Source: Gottschalkiaceae bacterium SANA (lineage in GTDB: Bacteria; Bacillota; Clostridia; Tissierellales; GPF-1). Taken from it: a DNA stretch of 64,000 nucleotides. The notes beneath the pieces were generated by a model. The model was given only the letters and a program-made list of their open reading frames with translations, made no database searches and was not told where the DNA came from. The stretch lies in assembly GCA_036323355.1 (NCBI GenBank), contig AP028876.1, positions 1,736,001 through 1,800,000 on the forward strand, in the 5' to 3' direction. Shown one piece after another: positions 50,524 through 58,867 of this stretch (within the stretch, counting starts at the first letter, position 1; the number at the start of each line of letters is the position of its first letter). The position numbers were made by a program, and so were the translations under genes.

Positions 50524-50638
50524 GTTGTATAAGGAAAGTAGGAGGTCCGCTTCTCACCTTATGGCGAAAGCTTATAAGGTTATCACTCAAAATTGAGTTT
50601 TGATGCGGATAGGTGAGCCTATCCGCTATTTTTTTTAG
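50524..50638 (+). promoter_or_regulatory. infC operon leader with terminator (L20-leader type)
   Basis: The 115-base leader has a hairpin CCTTATGGC/GCTTATAAGG with a GAAA loop, a small ACTCA/TGAGT hairpin, and a terminator GCGGATAGG/CCTATCCGC (50605-50626) followed by eight T. CTCACCT upstream can pair with AGGTGAG in the terminator, an alternative antiterminator. In Bacillus ribosomal protein L20 controls such a leader, and the same is likely here. Confidence 0.75.
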
Positions 50639-50650
50639 GAGGTGTTTTGT

Positions 50651-51157
50651 ATCAAAGAACTTTTTATTAATGAAAAAATTCGCGCCCGCGAAGTCCGTGT
50701 TGTCGATAGCGATGGAGAACAGTTGGGTGTTATACCCACTAGAGAAGCATTGCAGATTGCACAAGAGAAAAAATTGGATTTGGTGATGGTTTCTCCCAAC
50801 GCAAAGCCGCCGGTATGCAAGATCTTGGATTATGGCAAATACCGATATGAGCAGTCGAAGAGAGAGAAGGAAGCGAAGAAAAACCAGAAAACCATTAATA
50901 TTAAAGAAGTTCGAATGACACCAAGAATTGATGAGCATGACCTGCAAGTTAAAGCAAGCAATGCGATTAAATTCTTGAAAGCAGAGAACAAAGTTAAAGT
51001 TACCGTCCGTTTTAGAGGACGCGAATTGGGCCATACGAATATTGGTCGTGAAGTATTGAAAACATTTGTCACGATGATTCAGGAATATGGCGAAGTTGAA
51101 AAACATGCACGTATGGAAGGACGAAACATGGTTATGTTTCTAACACCAAAAAAATAA
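50651..51157 (+). CDS. infC: Translation initiation factor IF-3
   Basis: This prevents premature joining of ribosomal subunits and checks start codons. The 168-residue protein contains KELFINEKIRAREVRV at its start and the C-terminal blocks VRMTPRIDEHDL and KVKVTVRFRGRE. The best start is an ATC at 50651, 8 bases after AGGAGG. The in-frame GTG at 50642 overlaps that site and no ATG is available. A rare start codon is known for infC in other bacteria, where IF-3 uses it for self-control. It leads the infC-rpmI-rplT operon. Confidence 0.93.
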   Translation: MKELFINEKIRAREVRVVDSDGEQLGVIPTREALQIAQEKKLDLVMVSPNAKPPVCKILDYGKYRYEQSKREKEAKKNQKTINIKEVRMTPRIDEHDLQVKASNAIKFLKAENKVKVTVRFRGRELGHTNIGREVLKTFVTMIQEYGEVEKHARMEGRNMVMFLTPKK

Positions 51158-51175
51158 TTGAGAGGAGGCTTTATC

Positions 51176-51370
51176 ATGCCTAAAATGAAATCTCATCGCG
51201 GAGCTGCAAAGCGATTTAAAAAAACTGGAACAGGTAAATTCAAAAGACACAGCAATTATACGAGTCACTTATTCAAGTCAAAATCTCCGAAGCGAAAGCG
51301 TCAATTGAGACAAGGAAAAATTGCTTGCCCAAGTGATGAAAAAAAGCTACAACAAATGCTACCGTACTAA
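51176..51370 (+). CDS. rpmI: 50S ribosomal protein L35
   Basis: The 64-residue basic protein begins [20 protein letters not shown] and ends near [14 protein letters not shown], as in L35 of other bacteria. The ATG at 51176 has GAGAGGAGG upstream. Confidence 0.97.
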   Translation: MPKMKSHRGAAKRFKKTGTGKFKRHSNYTSHLFKSKSPKRKRQLRQGKIACPSDEKKLQQMLPY

Positions 51371-51393
51371 GTTGATCTGTAGGAGGATTTAAA

Positions 51394-51750
51394 ATGGCTA
51401 GAGTAAAAGGTGCGATGAACGCACGAAAGAAGCACAAGAAAGTATTAAAACTAGCAAAAGGCTATTATGGCCAAGCAAGCCGTTCGTTCCGTCCAGCGAA
51501 CCAAGCGGTTATGCGCTCAATGCGCTTCGCTTATATCGGACGTAAATTAAAGAAACGTGATTTCCGTAAACTTTGGATTGCTCGTATTAATGCAGCAACT
51601 CGTTTAAACGGAATGTCATACAGCCGCTTTATCAATGGTTTGAAGAAATCAGAGATCGAAGTAAACCGCAAAATGTTGTCTGAAATGGCAATTCATGATC
51701 CTGCAGGTTTTACAGCATTGGTTAATATTGCCAAGGAAAGCGTAAAATAA
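51394..51750 (+). CDS. rplT: 50S ribosomal protein L20
   Basis: The 118-residue protein has the L20 pattern [20 protein letters not shown] and [19 protein letters not shown]. In Gram-positive bacteria it binds its operon leader and lowers expression. The ATG has GTAGGAGG upstream, and a terminator overlaps the stop. Confidence 0.98.
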   Translation: MARVKGAMNARKKHKKVLKLAKGYYGQASRSFRPANQAVMRSMRFAYIGRKLKKRDFRKLWIARINAATRLNGMSYSRFINGLKKSEIEVNRKMLSEMAIHDPAGFTALVNIAKESVK

Positions 51751-51773
51751 GTCCCTCGGGGACTTATTTTTTT
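51748..51773 (+). terminator. Terminator after rplT
   Basis: TAAGTCCC/GGGACTTA with a TCG loop, followed by seven T. Confidence 0.85.
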
Positions 51774-51800
51774 GACTTGTTTTCACCTTTGAATTACAAT
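51772..51800 (+). promoter_or_regulatory. Promoter of the potassium-uptake operon
   Basis: TTGACT (51772-51777) and TACAAT (51795-51800) are spaced 17 bp, directly after the rplT terminator. Confidence 0.65.
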
Positions 51801-51834
51801 ATATGCAAAGCATGAAGAATTTGACAGACGGGAG

Positions 51835-53202
51835 ATGATCACAATCGATATTCGAAGTCGTCTCGATGAGATTAGTGCAAAGCCGGCTCGCTTTCTGGCG
51901 ATCGGTTTCTTTTTATTGATTTTAGTGGGAGCAACGCTGCTGAATTTACCCATATCTTCTATAGATGGGAATAGCGTTGGCTTTGTTGATGCCCTTTTTA
52001 CTTCTGCTTCGGCAGTCTGCGTAACAGGGCTTATTGTTGTAAATACAGCGGCGCATTGGACCTTTTTTGGAAAACTGATCATACTGGTCTTAATACAGAT
52101 TGGTGGACTGGGTTTTATGACCATGGCGACCCTTGTTGCCTTGGTATTAGGCCGTAAGATTACCTTGAAAAATCGATTGATTTTACAAGAGGAGTTGAAC
52201 AATTTAACACTCTCTGGCGTTGTTAAATTGACAAAATATGTCTTATATTCGACCTTCTTAATTGAGGCGGTCGGTGCATTGATCCTTTCTTTCCGTTTTG
52301 TGCCGGATTTTGGGTTTTGGAAAGGAATTTGGTTTTCAATCTTTCACTCGATTTCTGCTTTTTGTAATGCTGGATTTGATTTGATTGGAAATAGCATGGA
52401 AAGCTATTCGGGAAGTTTTTTGGTGATTATGACTATGAGCTTCTTGGTTGTGATTGGAGGAATTGGATTTTCTGTTTTCATTAATCTTTCTCAAACTATC
52501 CGAATGAAAAAAAATATGTCACGTTTGAGCTTACATACAAAACTCGTTCTCGTCATCACTGGTGGATTGTTGGTCGTTGGATTTATCTTTATTTATCTGG
52601 TCGAATTTACAAACCCAGAGACGCTGGGTTCTATGACCGCAGGGGAAAAGATCCTTGCAGCAGTTTTTCAATCTGTTGTGCCAAGAACCGCAGGATTCAA
52701 CAGTATTCCCATGAACAGCATGCGAGATGCATCTACCTTCTTTATCATTATGTTGATGTTTATCGGTGGTTCTCCAGGCTCTACAGCAGGTGGAGTAAAA
52801 ACCACAACGATCGGTGTAGTCTTTTTAACGATTCTATCGAATATCAAAGGCAAGGAAGATGTGGAAATCTATAAAAGAAGAATTCCGCAAGGTGCCATTA
52901 ATAAAGCTATTACCATTTTTATGCTCGGTTTTTTTGTTTGCCTTGTCTCTACCTTGTTGTTGGCCATTTCAGAGGATGCCAGTTTTTTGGATGTTCTCTT
53001 TGAAACCGTTTCTGCCTATGCAACGGTGGGATTAAGCCGTGGAATTACGGCAGACTTAACCATATTTGGACGTTTGCTTATTATTGGAAATATGTTTTTT
53101 GGGCGACTGGGTCCATTGACCATTGCTTTTGCCTTGGCAGAGAGAACAAAAACGAATAAAGGAATTTATCATTTTGCGGAAGAAAATATCAATGTTGGGT
53201 AG
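51835..53202 (+). CDS. TrkH/KtrB-family potassium uptake membrane protein
   Basis: The 455-residue protein has the repeated membrane-pore-membrane layout, with four filter-like loops such as TSASAVCVTGL, AFCNAGFDLIG, VVPRTAGFNS and SAYATVGLSRG. It forms the channel for potassium uptake with the nucleotide-binding protein encoded next. The ATG at 51835 directly abuts GGGAG without spacing. I found no ATG, GTG or TTG better placed, so the exact start is uncertain. It is followed 10 bases later by the TrkA/KtrA gene. Confidence 0.92.
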   Translation: MITIDIRSRLDEISAKPARFLAIGFFLLILVGATLLNLPISSIDGNSVGFVDALFTSASAVCVTGLIVVNTAAHWTFFGKLIILVLIQIGGLGFMTMATLVALVLGRKITLKNRLILQEELNNLTLSGVVKLTKYVLYSTFLIEAVGALILSFRFVPDFGFWKGIWFSIFHSISAFCNAGFDLIGNSMESYSGSFLVIMTMSFLVVIGGIGFSVFINLSQTIRMKKNMSRLSLHTKLVLVITGGLLVVGFIFIYLVEFTNPETLGSMTAGEKILAAVFQSVVPRTAGFNSIPMNSMRDASTFFIIMLMFIGGSPGSTAGGVKTTTIGVVFLTILSNIKGKEDVEIYKRRIPQGAINKAITIFMLGFFVCLVSTLLLAISEDASFLDVLFETVSAYATVGLSRGITADLTIFGRLLIIGNMFFGRLGPLTIAFALAERTKTNKGIYHFAEENINVG

Positions 53203-53211
53203 GAGGTAGGG

Positions 53212-53868
53212 ATGAAACAATTTGTCGTAATAGGATGCGGTCGATTTGGATCAAGTTTAGCAAGAACATTATTTGATTTGGGATATGATGTCATGGTTAT
53301 AGATAAGAATCCTGAAAAAATTCAAGAAATTTCGCCCTATGTAACCCATGCGGTTCAAGCGGATGCTTTAGACGAAACAACCTTAAAAGCGATTGGGATC
53401 GGCAATTTTGATGTGGCGACTGTAGCCTTAGGTACCAATTTAGAGGCGTCTATCATGACGACACTGATCGTTAAGGAATTGGGTGTGAAAATGGTCATTG
53501 CCAAAGCACAGAATGAAAATCATGGAAAGGTGCTAGAAAAACTTGGTGCTGATCGAATTGTTCATCCGGAACGAGATATGGGTGTTCGTATTGCTCGTAA
53601 CTTAGTATCCTCCAATCTTTTGGATTATATTGAATTTGCTCCTGATTATGGAATCGTAGAAATAAGTGCCTTAAAGGATTGGGAAGGGAAAACTCTAGTT
53701 GAACTTCAGTTACCTACTCGATACGGCATCAATGTAATTGCGATCAAACATACGGATAGCATTAATATTTCACCAGCAGCGGATGAAGTGATTGATAAGG
53801 AAGACATCCTTGTGGTCATCGGGGGCAACCAAGAATTGATTCAATTGGAAAAAGAAGGACAACGATAG
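53212..53868 (+). CDS. TrkA/KtrA-family potassium channel regulatory protein
   Basis: The 218-residue cytoplasmic protein has an N-terminal RCK domain with the NAD/ATP-binding VIGCGRFGSSLARTLFDLG and a C-terminal RCK_C domain (about residues 137-218). It gates the TrkH/KtrB protein encoded upstream. TAGGAGGTAGGG precedes the ATG. The RNA methyltransferase gene overlaps its stop by one base. Confidence 0.93.
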   Translation: MKQFVVIGCGRFGSSLARTLFDLGYDVMVIDKNPEKIQEISPYVTHAVQADALDETTLKAIGIGNFDVATVALGTNLEASIMTTLIVKELGVKMVIAKAQNENHGKVLEKLGADRIVHPERDMGVRIARNLVSSNLLDYIEFAPDYGIVEISALKDWEGKTLVELQLPTRYGINVIAIKHTDSINISPAADEVIDKEDILVVIGGNQELIQLEKEGQR

Positions 53869-54653
53869 TGGAATTCATTCGATTGTCACAAGAACAGACG
53901 AAAAGATGGACAAAATTAAAGCAGAAAAAATACCGTGTGCGGGAACAAAAGTATATTGTTGAGGGTCTTCGTTTGCTTGGGGCAGCAGAGGCTTCTCATC
54001 AAAACATTGAGGCTGTCATTGTAACAAACCAGTTTCAAGAAGAAGCAAAAGGTACTGAAATTCTCCAACGAATTCAAGCACCCGTTTATCTGGCGGATGA
54101 AAAGAATTGGAAAAGAATCAGTGAAACCGTTCATGGTCAAGGAATTCTCGCCATTGTTTCTATGAAAGAATTGCTTGAAAGTGAGCAAGAGTGGAGTCGA
54201 CGGATTCTCATTCTTGACCGCATACAAGATCCAGGAAATTTGGGTACAATTCTTCGCACGGCAGAAGCCTTTGGGTTTCGCGATATTTTTTTGACTCGTG
54301 GTTGTGTAGATTGCTATGACAGTAAGGTGATTCGTTCTTCTATGGGTGGAATTTTTACTTTGCAACTGCATATTTGGGAATCTGATTCATTAGAGGAAGC
54401 CAAGGCAAAGGGCTATCAATGTATCGCAAGTTCCTTGAGTGACTCCGATCCATTGCCTGTTGTGAATTTTGAAGATCAAGTTGCTTTAATTATCGGTAAC
54501 GAAGCCAATGGGATTCGTAAGGAATGGATTGAATCGTCTAACCTGCGCGTGCAAATACCTATGACCGGACAAGCAGAATCTTTAAACGCTGGGATTGCAG
54601 CGGGTATTCTCATGTATGCCATACAATCTCATCAAAGGATTGATGTTTTTTGA
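53868..54653 (+). CDS. RNA 2'-O-methyltransferase, TrmH/SpoU family
   Basis: The 261-residue protein has an N-terminal substrate-binding domain and the SPOUT motifs LDRIQDPGNLGTILRTAEAFG, ALIIGNEANGIRKEW and IPMTGQAESLNAGIAAGILMY. It is the form that methylates rRNA or tRNA ribose, and rlmB-like and tsnR-like members are not separable here. The start is a GTG at 53868, with AAGAAGGAC upstream and one base of overlap with the previous stop. The -35 box of the pheS promoter lies in its 3' end. Confidence 0.9.
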   Translation: MEFIRLSQEQTKRWTKLKQKKYRVREQKYIVEGLRLLGAAEASHQNIEAVIVTNQFQEEAKGTEILQRIQAPVYLADEKNWKRISETVHGQGILAIVSMKELLESEQEWSRRILILDRIQDPGNLGTILRTAEAFGFRDIFLTRGCVDCYDSKVIRSSMGGIFTLQLHIWESDSLEEAKAKGYQCIASSLSDSDPLPVVNFEDQVALIIGNEANGIRKEWIESSNLRVQIPMTGQAESLNAGIAAGILMYAIQSHQRIDVF

Positions 54654-54668
54654 CACACATGATATAAT
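54640..54668 (+). promoter_or_regulatory. Promoter of pheST
   Basis: TTGATG (54640-54645) and TATAAT (54663-54668) are spaced 17 bp. Confidence 0.6.
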
Positions 54669-54689
54669 CAGTCACGAATAGCATATGAA

Positions 54690-54894
54690 AGCAATGAGAA
54701 AGCATAGTACGGTCGCATTCCAGAGAGTTATCGATGGCTGAAAGATAACACGCGAAAACCGGAATTTCACTTTTGAGCTATCTGACTGAAACTAGTAAGT
54801 TGGATCGGTTTAGCCGTTATCAGTTAAGAGGTCGCAAGACAATTAGGGTGGTACCGCGGAACACTTCGTCCCTGACGAAGTGTTCCGTTTTTTT
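54690..54894 (+). promoter_or_regulatory. T-box leader of pheST with terminator
   Basis: Landmarks are AGAGAG in stem I and the T-box core GGTGGTACCGCGG, then a terminator GGAACACTTCG/CGAAGTGTTCC with seven T. The specifier TTC (54766-54768), a phenylalanine codon, sits in GGAAT-TTC-ACTTTTGAG. It should raise pheST expression when tRNA-Phe is uncharged. Confidence 0.92.
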
Positions 54895-54919
54895 ATTTTT
54901 AAGGAAGGGGCGAACAAAT

Positions 54920-55942
54920 ATGAAAGAACAATTATTGGAGATCCAGAAAACTGGATTGGAAAGTATTGATGCATCTAGTGATTTAAAATCTCTCGATGCA
55001 ATCCGTGTACAGTATTTAGGGAAAAAGGGAGAATTAACACAGGTTTTACGCCAGATGGGAAAATTGCCCAAGGAGGAACGACCGATTGTTGGCGAGGTGG
55101 CAAATCAAGTGCGCGAGGCTTTAAATCAAGCCATAGAAACTCGCAAAGAAAGCTTGAAGCAACTGGCTTTGGAAAAACAACTTTTGGAAGAACAAGTTGA
55201 TGTTACGATTGATGGGCTTCAAGAAAAAGTAGGCCATCATCATCCTTTGATGAAGGTAAAAGAAGAGTTGGAAGCTTTATTTAGCCGTATGGGTTACGAT
55301 GTTGTAGAGGGACCAGAGATTGAAACGGTCTACAACAACTTCGATGCTTTGAACGCGCCGGAAAGCCATCCGTCCCGTGACATGTCCGATACTTTTTATA
55401 TCAATCCAGAGCTTTTGCTTCGCACACAAACTTCACCGGTTCAAATTCGTGCGATGAAAGATATTCAACCTCCGATTCGTATGGTAACCGCAGGAAGAAC
55501 CTTCCGTTTTGACGATGTCGACGACACCCATTCACCTATGTTTCATCAAATGGAATGTCTGGTCGTCGGTGAAGGCGTTACCATGGCAAATCTGATTGAT
55601 ACCATTGAAACCTTTGTACATGAACTATTCGGTAATGATATTGAAACACGATTCCGTCCACATCATTTTCCATTCACGGAGCCGAGTGCCGAAGTGGATG
55701 TTTCATGCCTAAAGTGTCGTGGTGAGGGCTGTGAAGCCTGTCATTATACGGGTTGGAGTATGGAACTGTTGGGTTGTGGGATGGTTCATCCCAAGGTTTT
55801 AGAGAATTGTGGAATTGATTCAGAGAAGTATACCGGATTTGCATTTGGATTGGGTGTCGATCGAATCACCATGGTGAAATATGGGATTCCAAATATCCGT
55901 TTACTATTTGAAAATGATATGCGGTTTATTGATCAGTTCTAA
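54920..55942 (+). CDS. pheS: Phenylalanine--tRNA ligase alpha subunit
   Basis: The 340-residue subunit holds the class II catalytic core, with an N-terminal coiled coil, HPLMKVKEELEALFSRMGYDVVEGPEIE, RTQTSPVQIRAM and the C-terminal GFAFGLGVDRITMVKYGI. It works with PheT as an alpha2-beta2 enzyme. The ATG at 54920 has AAGGGG 9 bases upstream. Longer starts run through the T-box terminator. The T-box specifier TTC agrees. Confidence 0.97.
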   Translation: MKEQLLEIQKTGLESIDASSDLKSLDAIRVQYLGKKGELTQVLRQMGKLPKEERPIVGEVANQVREALNQAIETRKESLKQLALEKQLLEEQVDVTIDGLQEKVGHHHPLMKVKEELEALFSRMGYDVVEGPEIETVYNNFDALNAPESHPSRDMSDTFYINPELLLRTQTSPVQIRAMKDIQPPIRMVTAGRTFRFDDVDDTHSPMFHQMECLVVGEGVTMANLIDTIETFVHELFGNDIETRFRPHHFPFTEPSAEVDVSCLKCRGEGCEACHYTGWSMELLGCGMVHPKVLENCGIDSEKYTGFAFGLGVDRITMVKYGIPNIRLLFENDMRFIDQF

Positions 55943-55954
55943 GGAGGGGAAAGA

Positions 55955-58354
55955 ATGTTAGTATCCATTGAATGGTTATCAGAATATGTAGAAATTGAGC
56001 AATCGGGAAAGATGATTTCCGATCGTTTGACGATGTCCGGCTCTCATGCCGATTCAATCGAAAAATATGGAAATAAATGCACCGGTATTGTAGTTGGAAA
56101 AATTCTTTCCATCGTGCCACATCCCGATGCTGACAAATTAGTTGTTACCAAGGTAGATATTGGCAGGGAAGAGCCACTTCAAATTGTAACCGGAGCAAAA
56201 AACATTGCAAAGGGCGATTTGATTCCTCTTGCAACCGTCGGTGCAGTTCTGCCTGGAAACTTTAAAATCAAAAAAGGCAAGCTTCGTGGAGAGGTTTCTG
56301 AAGGTATGATGTGCTCTTTAGAGGAAATGGGCTTTGCTGATTCTGTTATTTCGAAAGAAGCCAAAGAAGGCATATTTATCTTAACTAATGAATATACCTT
56401 GGGCCAAGATATTAGAGATGCCTTGAAACTCTATGACGATGTCATTGATTTTGAAATCACGAACAATCGCCCGGACTGTCTAAGTATGATTGGTATGGCA
56501 AGAGAAACAGCTGCAACTTTGTCAAAGACAATTCAGATTCCTCAAGCCCAGGCAAAACAATGTGATGGCAATATCCACGAGTATTTGAATACGGTTACCA
56601 TTGAAGCGACAGATCTTTGCAAGCGCTATATGGGCCGCGTTGTGAAGAATGTCAAAATTGAGGCTTCTCCTATTTGGATGCAAATTCGTTTGATGAAAGC
56701 CGGTGTTAGACCCATCAATAATGTTGTTGATGTGACCAACTATGTGATGTTGGAAACCGGTCAACCCTTGCATGCCTTTGATGTAGAGAAGGTCGAGGGC
56801 AAAGAAATACGTGTCCGTCGAGCGAAAGCTGGCGAAACCCTAGTGACCCTAGATGGTACCGAGCGAAATCTTGATGAAGACGCTTTGGTAATTGCTGATC
56901 AGGTGAAACCCATTGCTCTAGCTGGAATCATGGGGGGTGGAAATTCTGAAATTTCATCGACTACGACAACAATTTTGATCGAATCAGCGAATTTTGATGG
57001 TAAAACAGTACGCTTGGGAGCAAAAGCATTAGGCATGCGTACAGAAGCCTCCAATCGATTCGAAAAGGATTTGGATGTCGAAATGGCAGCCTATGCTTGT
57101 CAGCGCGCCTGTGCTTTATTAGAAGAGCTAGGAGCAGGAGTTGTGGTAAATGGCGTGATAGATGCTTATCCTGTTGCTTATCAAGCAAGCACAGTCAGCA
57201 TGCGATTAGATCGCGCAGCCGCTCTTTTGGGTGTATCAATTCCCCTAGCCGATCAATTGGACTCCTTGGCGCGACTTGGTTTAGAAGCGACCTGTAAAGG
57301 TGATGTCATCGATGTTCAAGTACCAAGCCATCGTGGGGATATCAAAATTGAGGCTGATGTTATTGAAGAGGTTGGACGGATCTATGGATTTCATAATATC
57401 GAGCCCGCACCGCTACGCATGGAGGTACGACAAGGCCGATACAGCAAGGCGCGTGTTCGAGAAGACCGTGCAAAAGAAATTATGCGTGGATTGGGTTTCA
57501 ATGAAATTATGACCTATTCTTTTATCAGCGAAAAGGTATACGATCAATTGCGTATTCCTATGACCAGTCCAAAACGACAATTGATACGATTATTGAATCC
57601 TTTGGGTGAAGATTTCAGCATTATGAGAACAACCCTTTTGGGAAATATGATGAAAGTGGTTTCTCGTAATATGAACCATGGGGTAAAAGAAATGGCTGCC
57701 TTTGAATTGGGTAACGTATTCATACCAAAGTCGCTTCCTGTAACGGAATTGCCTGTTGAGAAGATGTTAATGGTGCTTGCTGAAGTTAGTGAAAATACCG
57801 ATTTCTTTTCCTTTAAAGGCAATGTAGAAGCCTTGCTTTCCGGTATGAATTTATCAAATGTTGAATTCGAACCAGAAACAAGTGATCCGAGTTTTCATCC
57901 GGGTCAATGTGCACGGATATTGATTGATGGTGCAGAGGTGGGACGAATGGGCCAAATGCATCCAATTGTAGCAGAGAATTTCAACCTTGATCAAGCTGTT
58001 TTTGCTGCGGAATTGGATTTGCAGGCTTTCCATACGCTTGCGGAGGATAAAAAAACCTATCAGCCATTGCCAAAGTATCCGGCAATGACACGAGATTTGG
58101 CACTTTTGGTACCGAGCTCTTTGCCATCAAAATTCCTAGAAAAGGCGATGAAGGAGTCTGGTGGAAAATTGGTTGAGACGACCAAACTATTTGATGTCTA
58201 TACAGGTGCTCAGGTTCCGGAAGGCTGGAAAAGTTTGGCTTACTCCATTTCCTATCGAGCGAAGGATCGTACCTTGACAGACGAAGAAGTAGCCAAGGTT
58301 CAAAATAAAATTTTACAACGTTTGGAAAAAGATTTTGAGGCAAAATTAAGATAG
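55955..58354 (+). CDS. pheT: Phenylalanine--tRNA ligase beta subunit
   Basis: The 799-residue subunit has the N-terminal tRNA-binding domain (about residues 40-150), B3/B4 editing domains, the B5 domain and the C-terminal FDX-ACB anticodon-binding domain with YPAMTRDLALLVP. The motif RPDCLSMIGMARE is typical. AAGGAGGGG precedes the ATG 13 bases after pheS. Confidence 0.97.
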   Translation: MLVSIEWLSEYVEIEQSGKMISDRLTMSGSHADSIEKYGNKCTGIVVGKILSIVPHPDADKLVVTKVDIGREEPLQIVTGAKNIAKGDLIPLATVGAVLPGNFKIKKGKLRGEVSEGMMCSLEEMGFADSVISKEAKEGIFILTNEYTLGQDIRDALKLYDDVIDFEITNNRPDCLSMIGMARETAATLSKTIQIPQAQAKQCDGNIHEYLNTVTIEATDLCKRYMGRVVKNVKIEASPIWMQIRLMKAGVRPINNVVDVTNYVMLETGQPLHAFDVEKVEGKEIRVRRAKAGETLVTLDGTERNLDEDALVIADQVKPIALAGIMGGGNSEISSTTTTILIESANFDGKTVRLGAKALGMRTEASNRFEKDLDVEMAAYACQRACALLEELGAGVVVNGVIDAYPVAYQASTVSMRLDRAAALLGVSIPLADQLDSLARLGLEATCKGDVIDVQVPSHRGDIKIEADVIEEVGRIYGFHNIEPAPLRMEVRQGRYSKARVREDRAKEIMRGLGFNEIMTYSFISEKVYDQLRIPMTSPKRQLIRLLNPLGEDFSIMRTTLLGNMMKVVSRNMNHGVKEMAAFELGNVFIPKSLPVTELPVEKMLMVLAEVSENTDFFSFKGNVEALLSGMNLSNVEFEPETSDPSFHPGQCARILIDGAEVGRMGQMHPIVAENFNLDQAVFAAELDLQAFHTLAEDKKTYQPLPKYPAMTRDLALLVPSSLPSKFLEKAMKESGGKLVETTKLFDVYTGAQVPEGWKSLAYSISYRAKDRTLTDEEVAKVQNKILQRLEKDFEAKLR

Positions 58355-58380
58355 GACTGCTTATGCAGTCCTTTTTTTTT
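58353..58380 (+). terminator. Terminator after pheT
   Basis: AGGACTGC/GCAGTCCT with the loop TTAT, followed by T. It overlaps the stop codon. Confidence 0.9.
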
Positions 58381-58388
58381 TTGACTTA

Positions 58389-58397
58389 TGCTATAAT
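58389..58397 (+). promoter_or_regulatory. Extended -10 promoter of zapA
   Basis: TGCTATAAT is an extended -10 box 20 bases before the zapA start. Confidence 0.5.
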
Positions 58398-58417
58398 AAG
58401 AAAAAGGAGGGATTGCC

Positions 58418-58828
58418 ATGTCAGAAATGAATCGTGTGACATTGACCATCAAGGGCGTAAATTATACCGTAGTCGGTGATGAACCTCAGGAGGTGCTTAA
58501 TCAGATTGCGGGGCAAACCGTCAATCGGATTGAAGAAAAACTGGCTGCAAGCCAGCGGATCAATGACCGCATGGCAATGCTGTTGTCCGTATTCGAAGTT
58601 GAAAATGAATTGACAGGATTGCAAGAGCAAATGGCGACTATCAATGTGCTGGAGCCAGGAGAAAGGGTAGATCCTATTGTTTTGGAAGAACTAAAAGACA
58701 AAATTCGTGCAAAAAATGATGCTTTGCTCAAAGCAGAAAACACCATTCATGAATTACAAAATAAGTTGTTTCATACGCAGATTGAATTGGTGCAAGCACG
58801 AAAACAAAATCAAGAGTTGGGAAAATAA
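58418..58828 (+). CDS. zapA: Cell division protein ZapA
   Basis: The 136-residue protein has the ZapA globular head (about residues 1-70, with VTLTIKGVNYTVVGDE and the RMAMLLSVFEVENEL helix) and a C-terminal coiled coil. It bundles FtsZ at the division site. AAAGGAGG precedes the ATG. A hairpin follows the stop. Confidence 0.9.
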   Translation: MSEMNRVTLTIKGVNYTVVGDEPQEVLNQIAGQTVNRIEEKLAASQRINDRMAMLLSVFEVENELTGLQEQMATINVLEPGERVDPIVLEELKDKIRAKNDALLKAENTIHELQNKLFHTQIELVQARKQNQELGK

Positions 58829-58856
58829 CCACGACTTCCTGTCGCGGTTTTTTTTA
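58827..58856 (+). terminator. Terminator after zapA
   Basis: AACC-A-CGAC pairs with GTCG-C-GGTT around the loop TTCCT with one mismatch, followed by eight T. The next gene starts 12-30 bases later. Confidence 0.75.
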
Positions 58857-58867
58857 TGGGAGATGAA

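Noticed and set aside
50564-50599. An 11-codon ORF in the infC leader
   Set aside because: The ATG is about 15 bases from the nearest AGGAGG, and the region is better explained by the paired leader structure.
54773-54919. A longer N-terminus for pheS beginning at 54773
   Set aside because: It runs through the T-box antiterminator and terminator. The ATG at 54920 matches the known PheS start.
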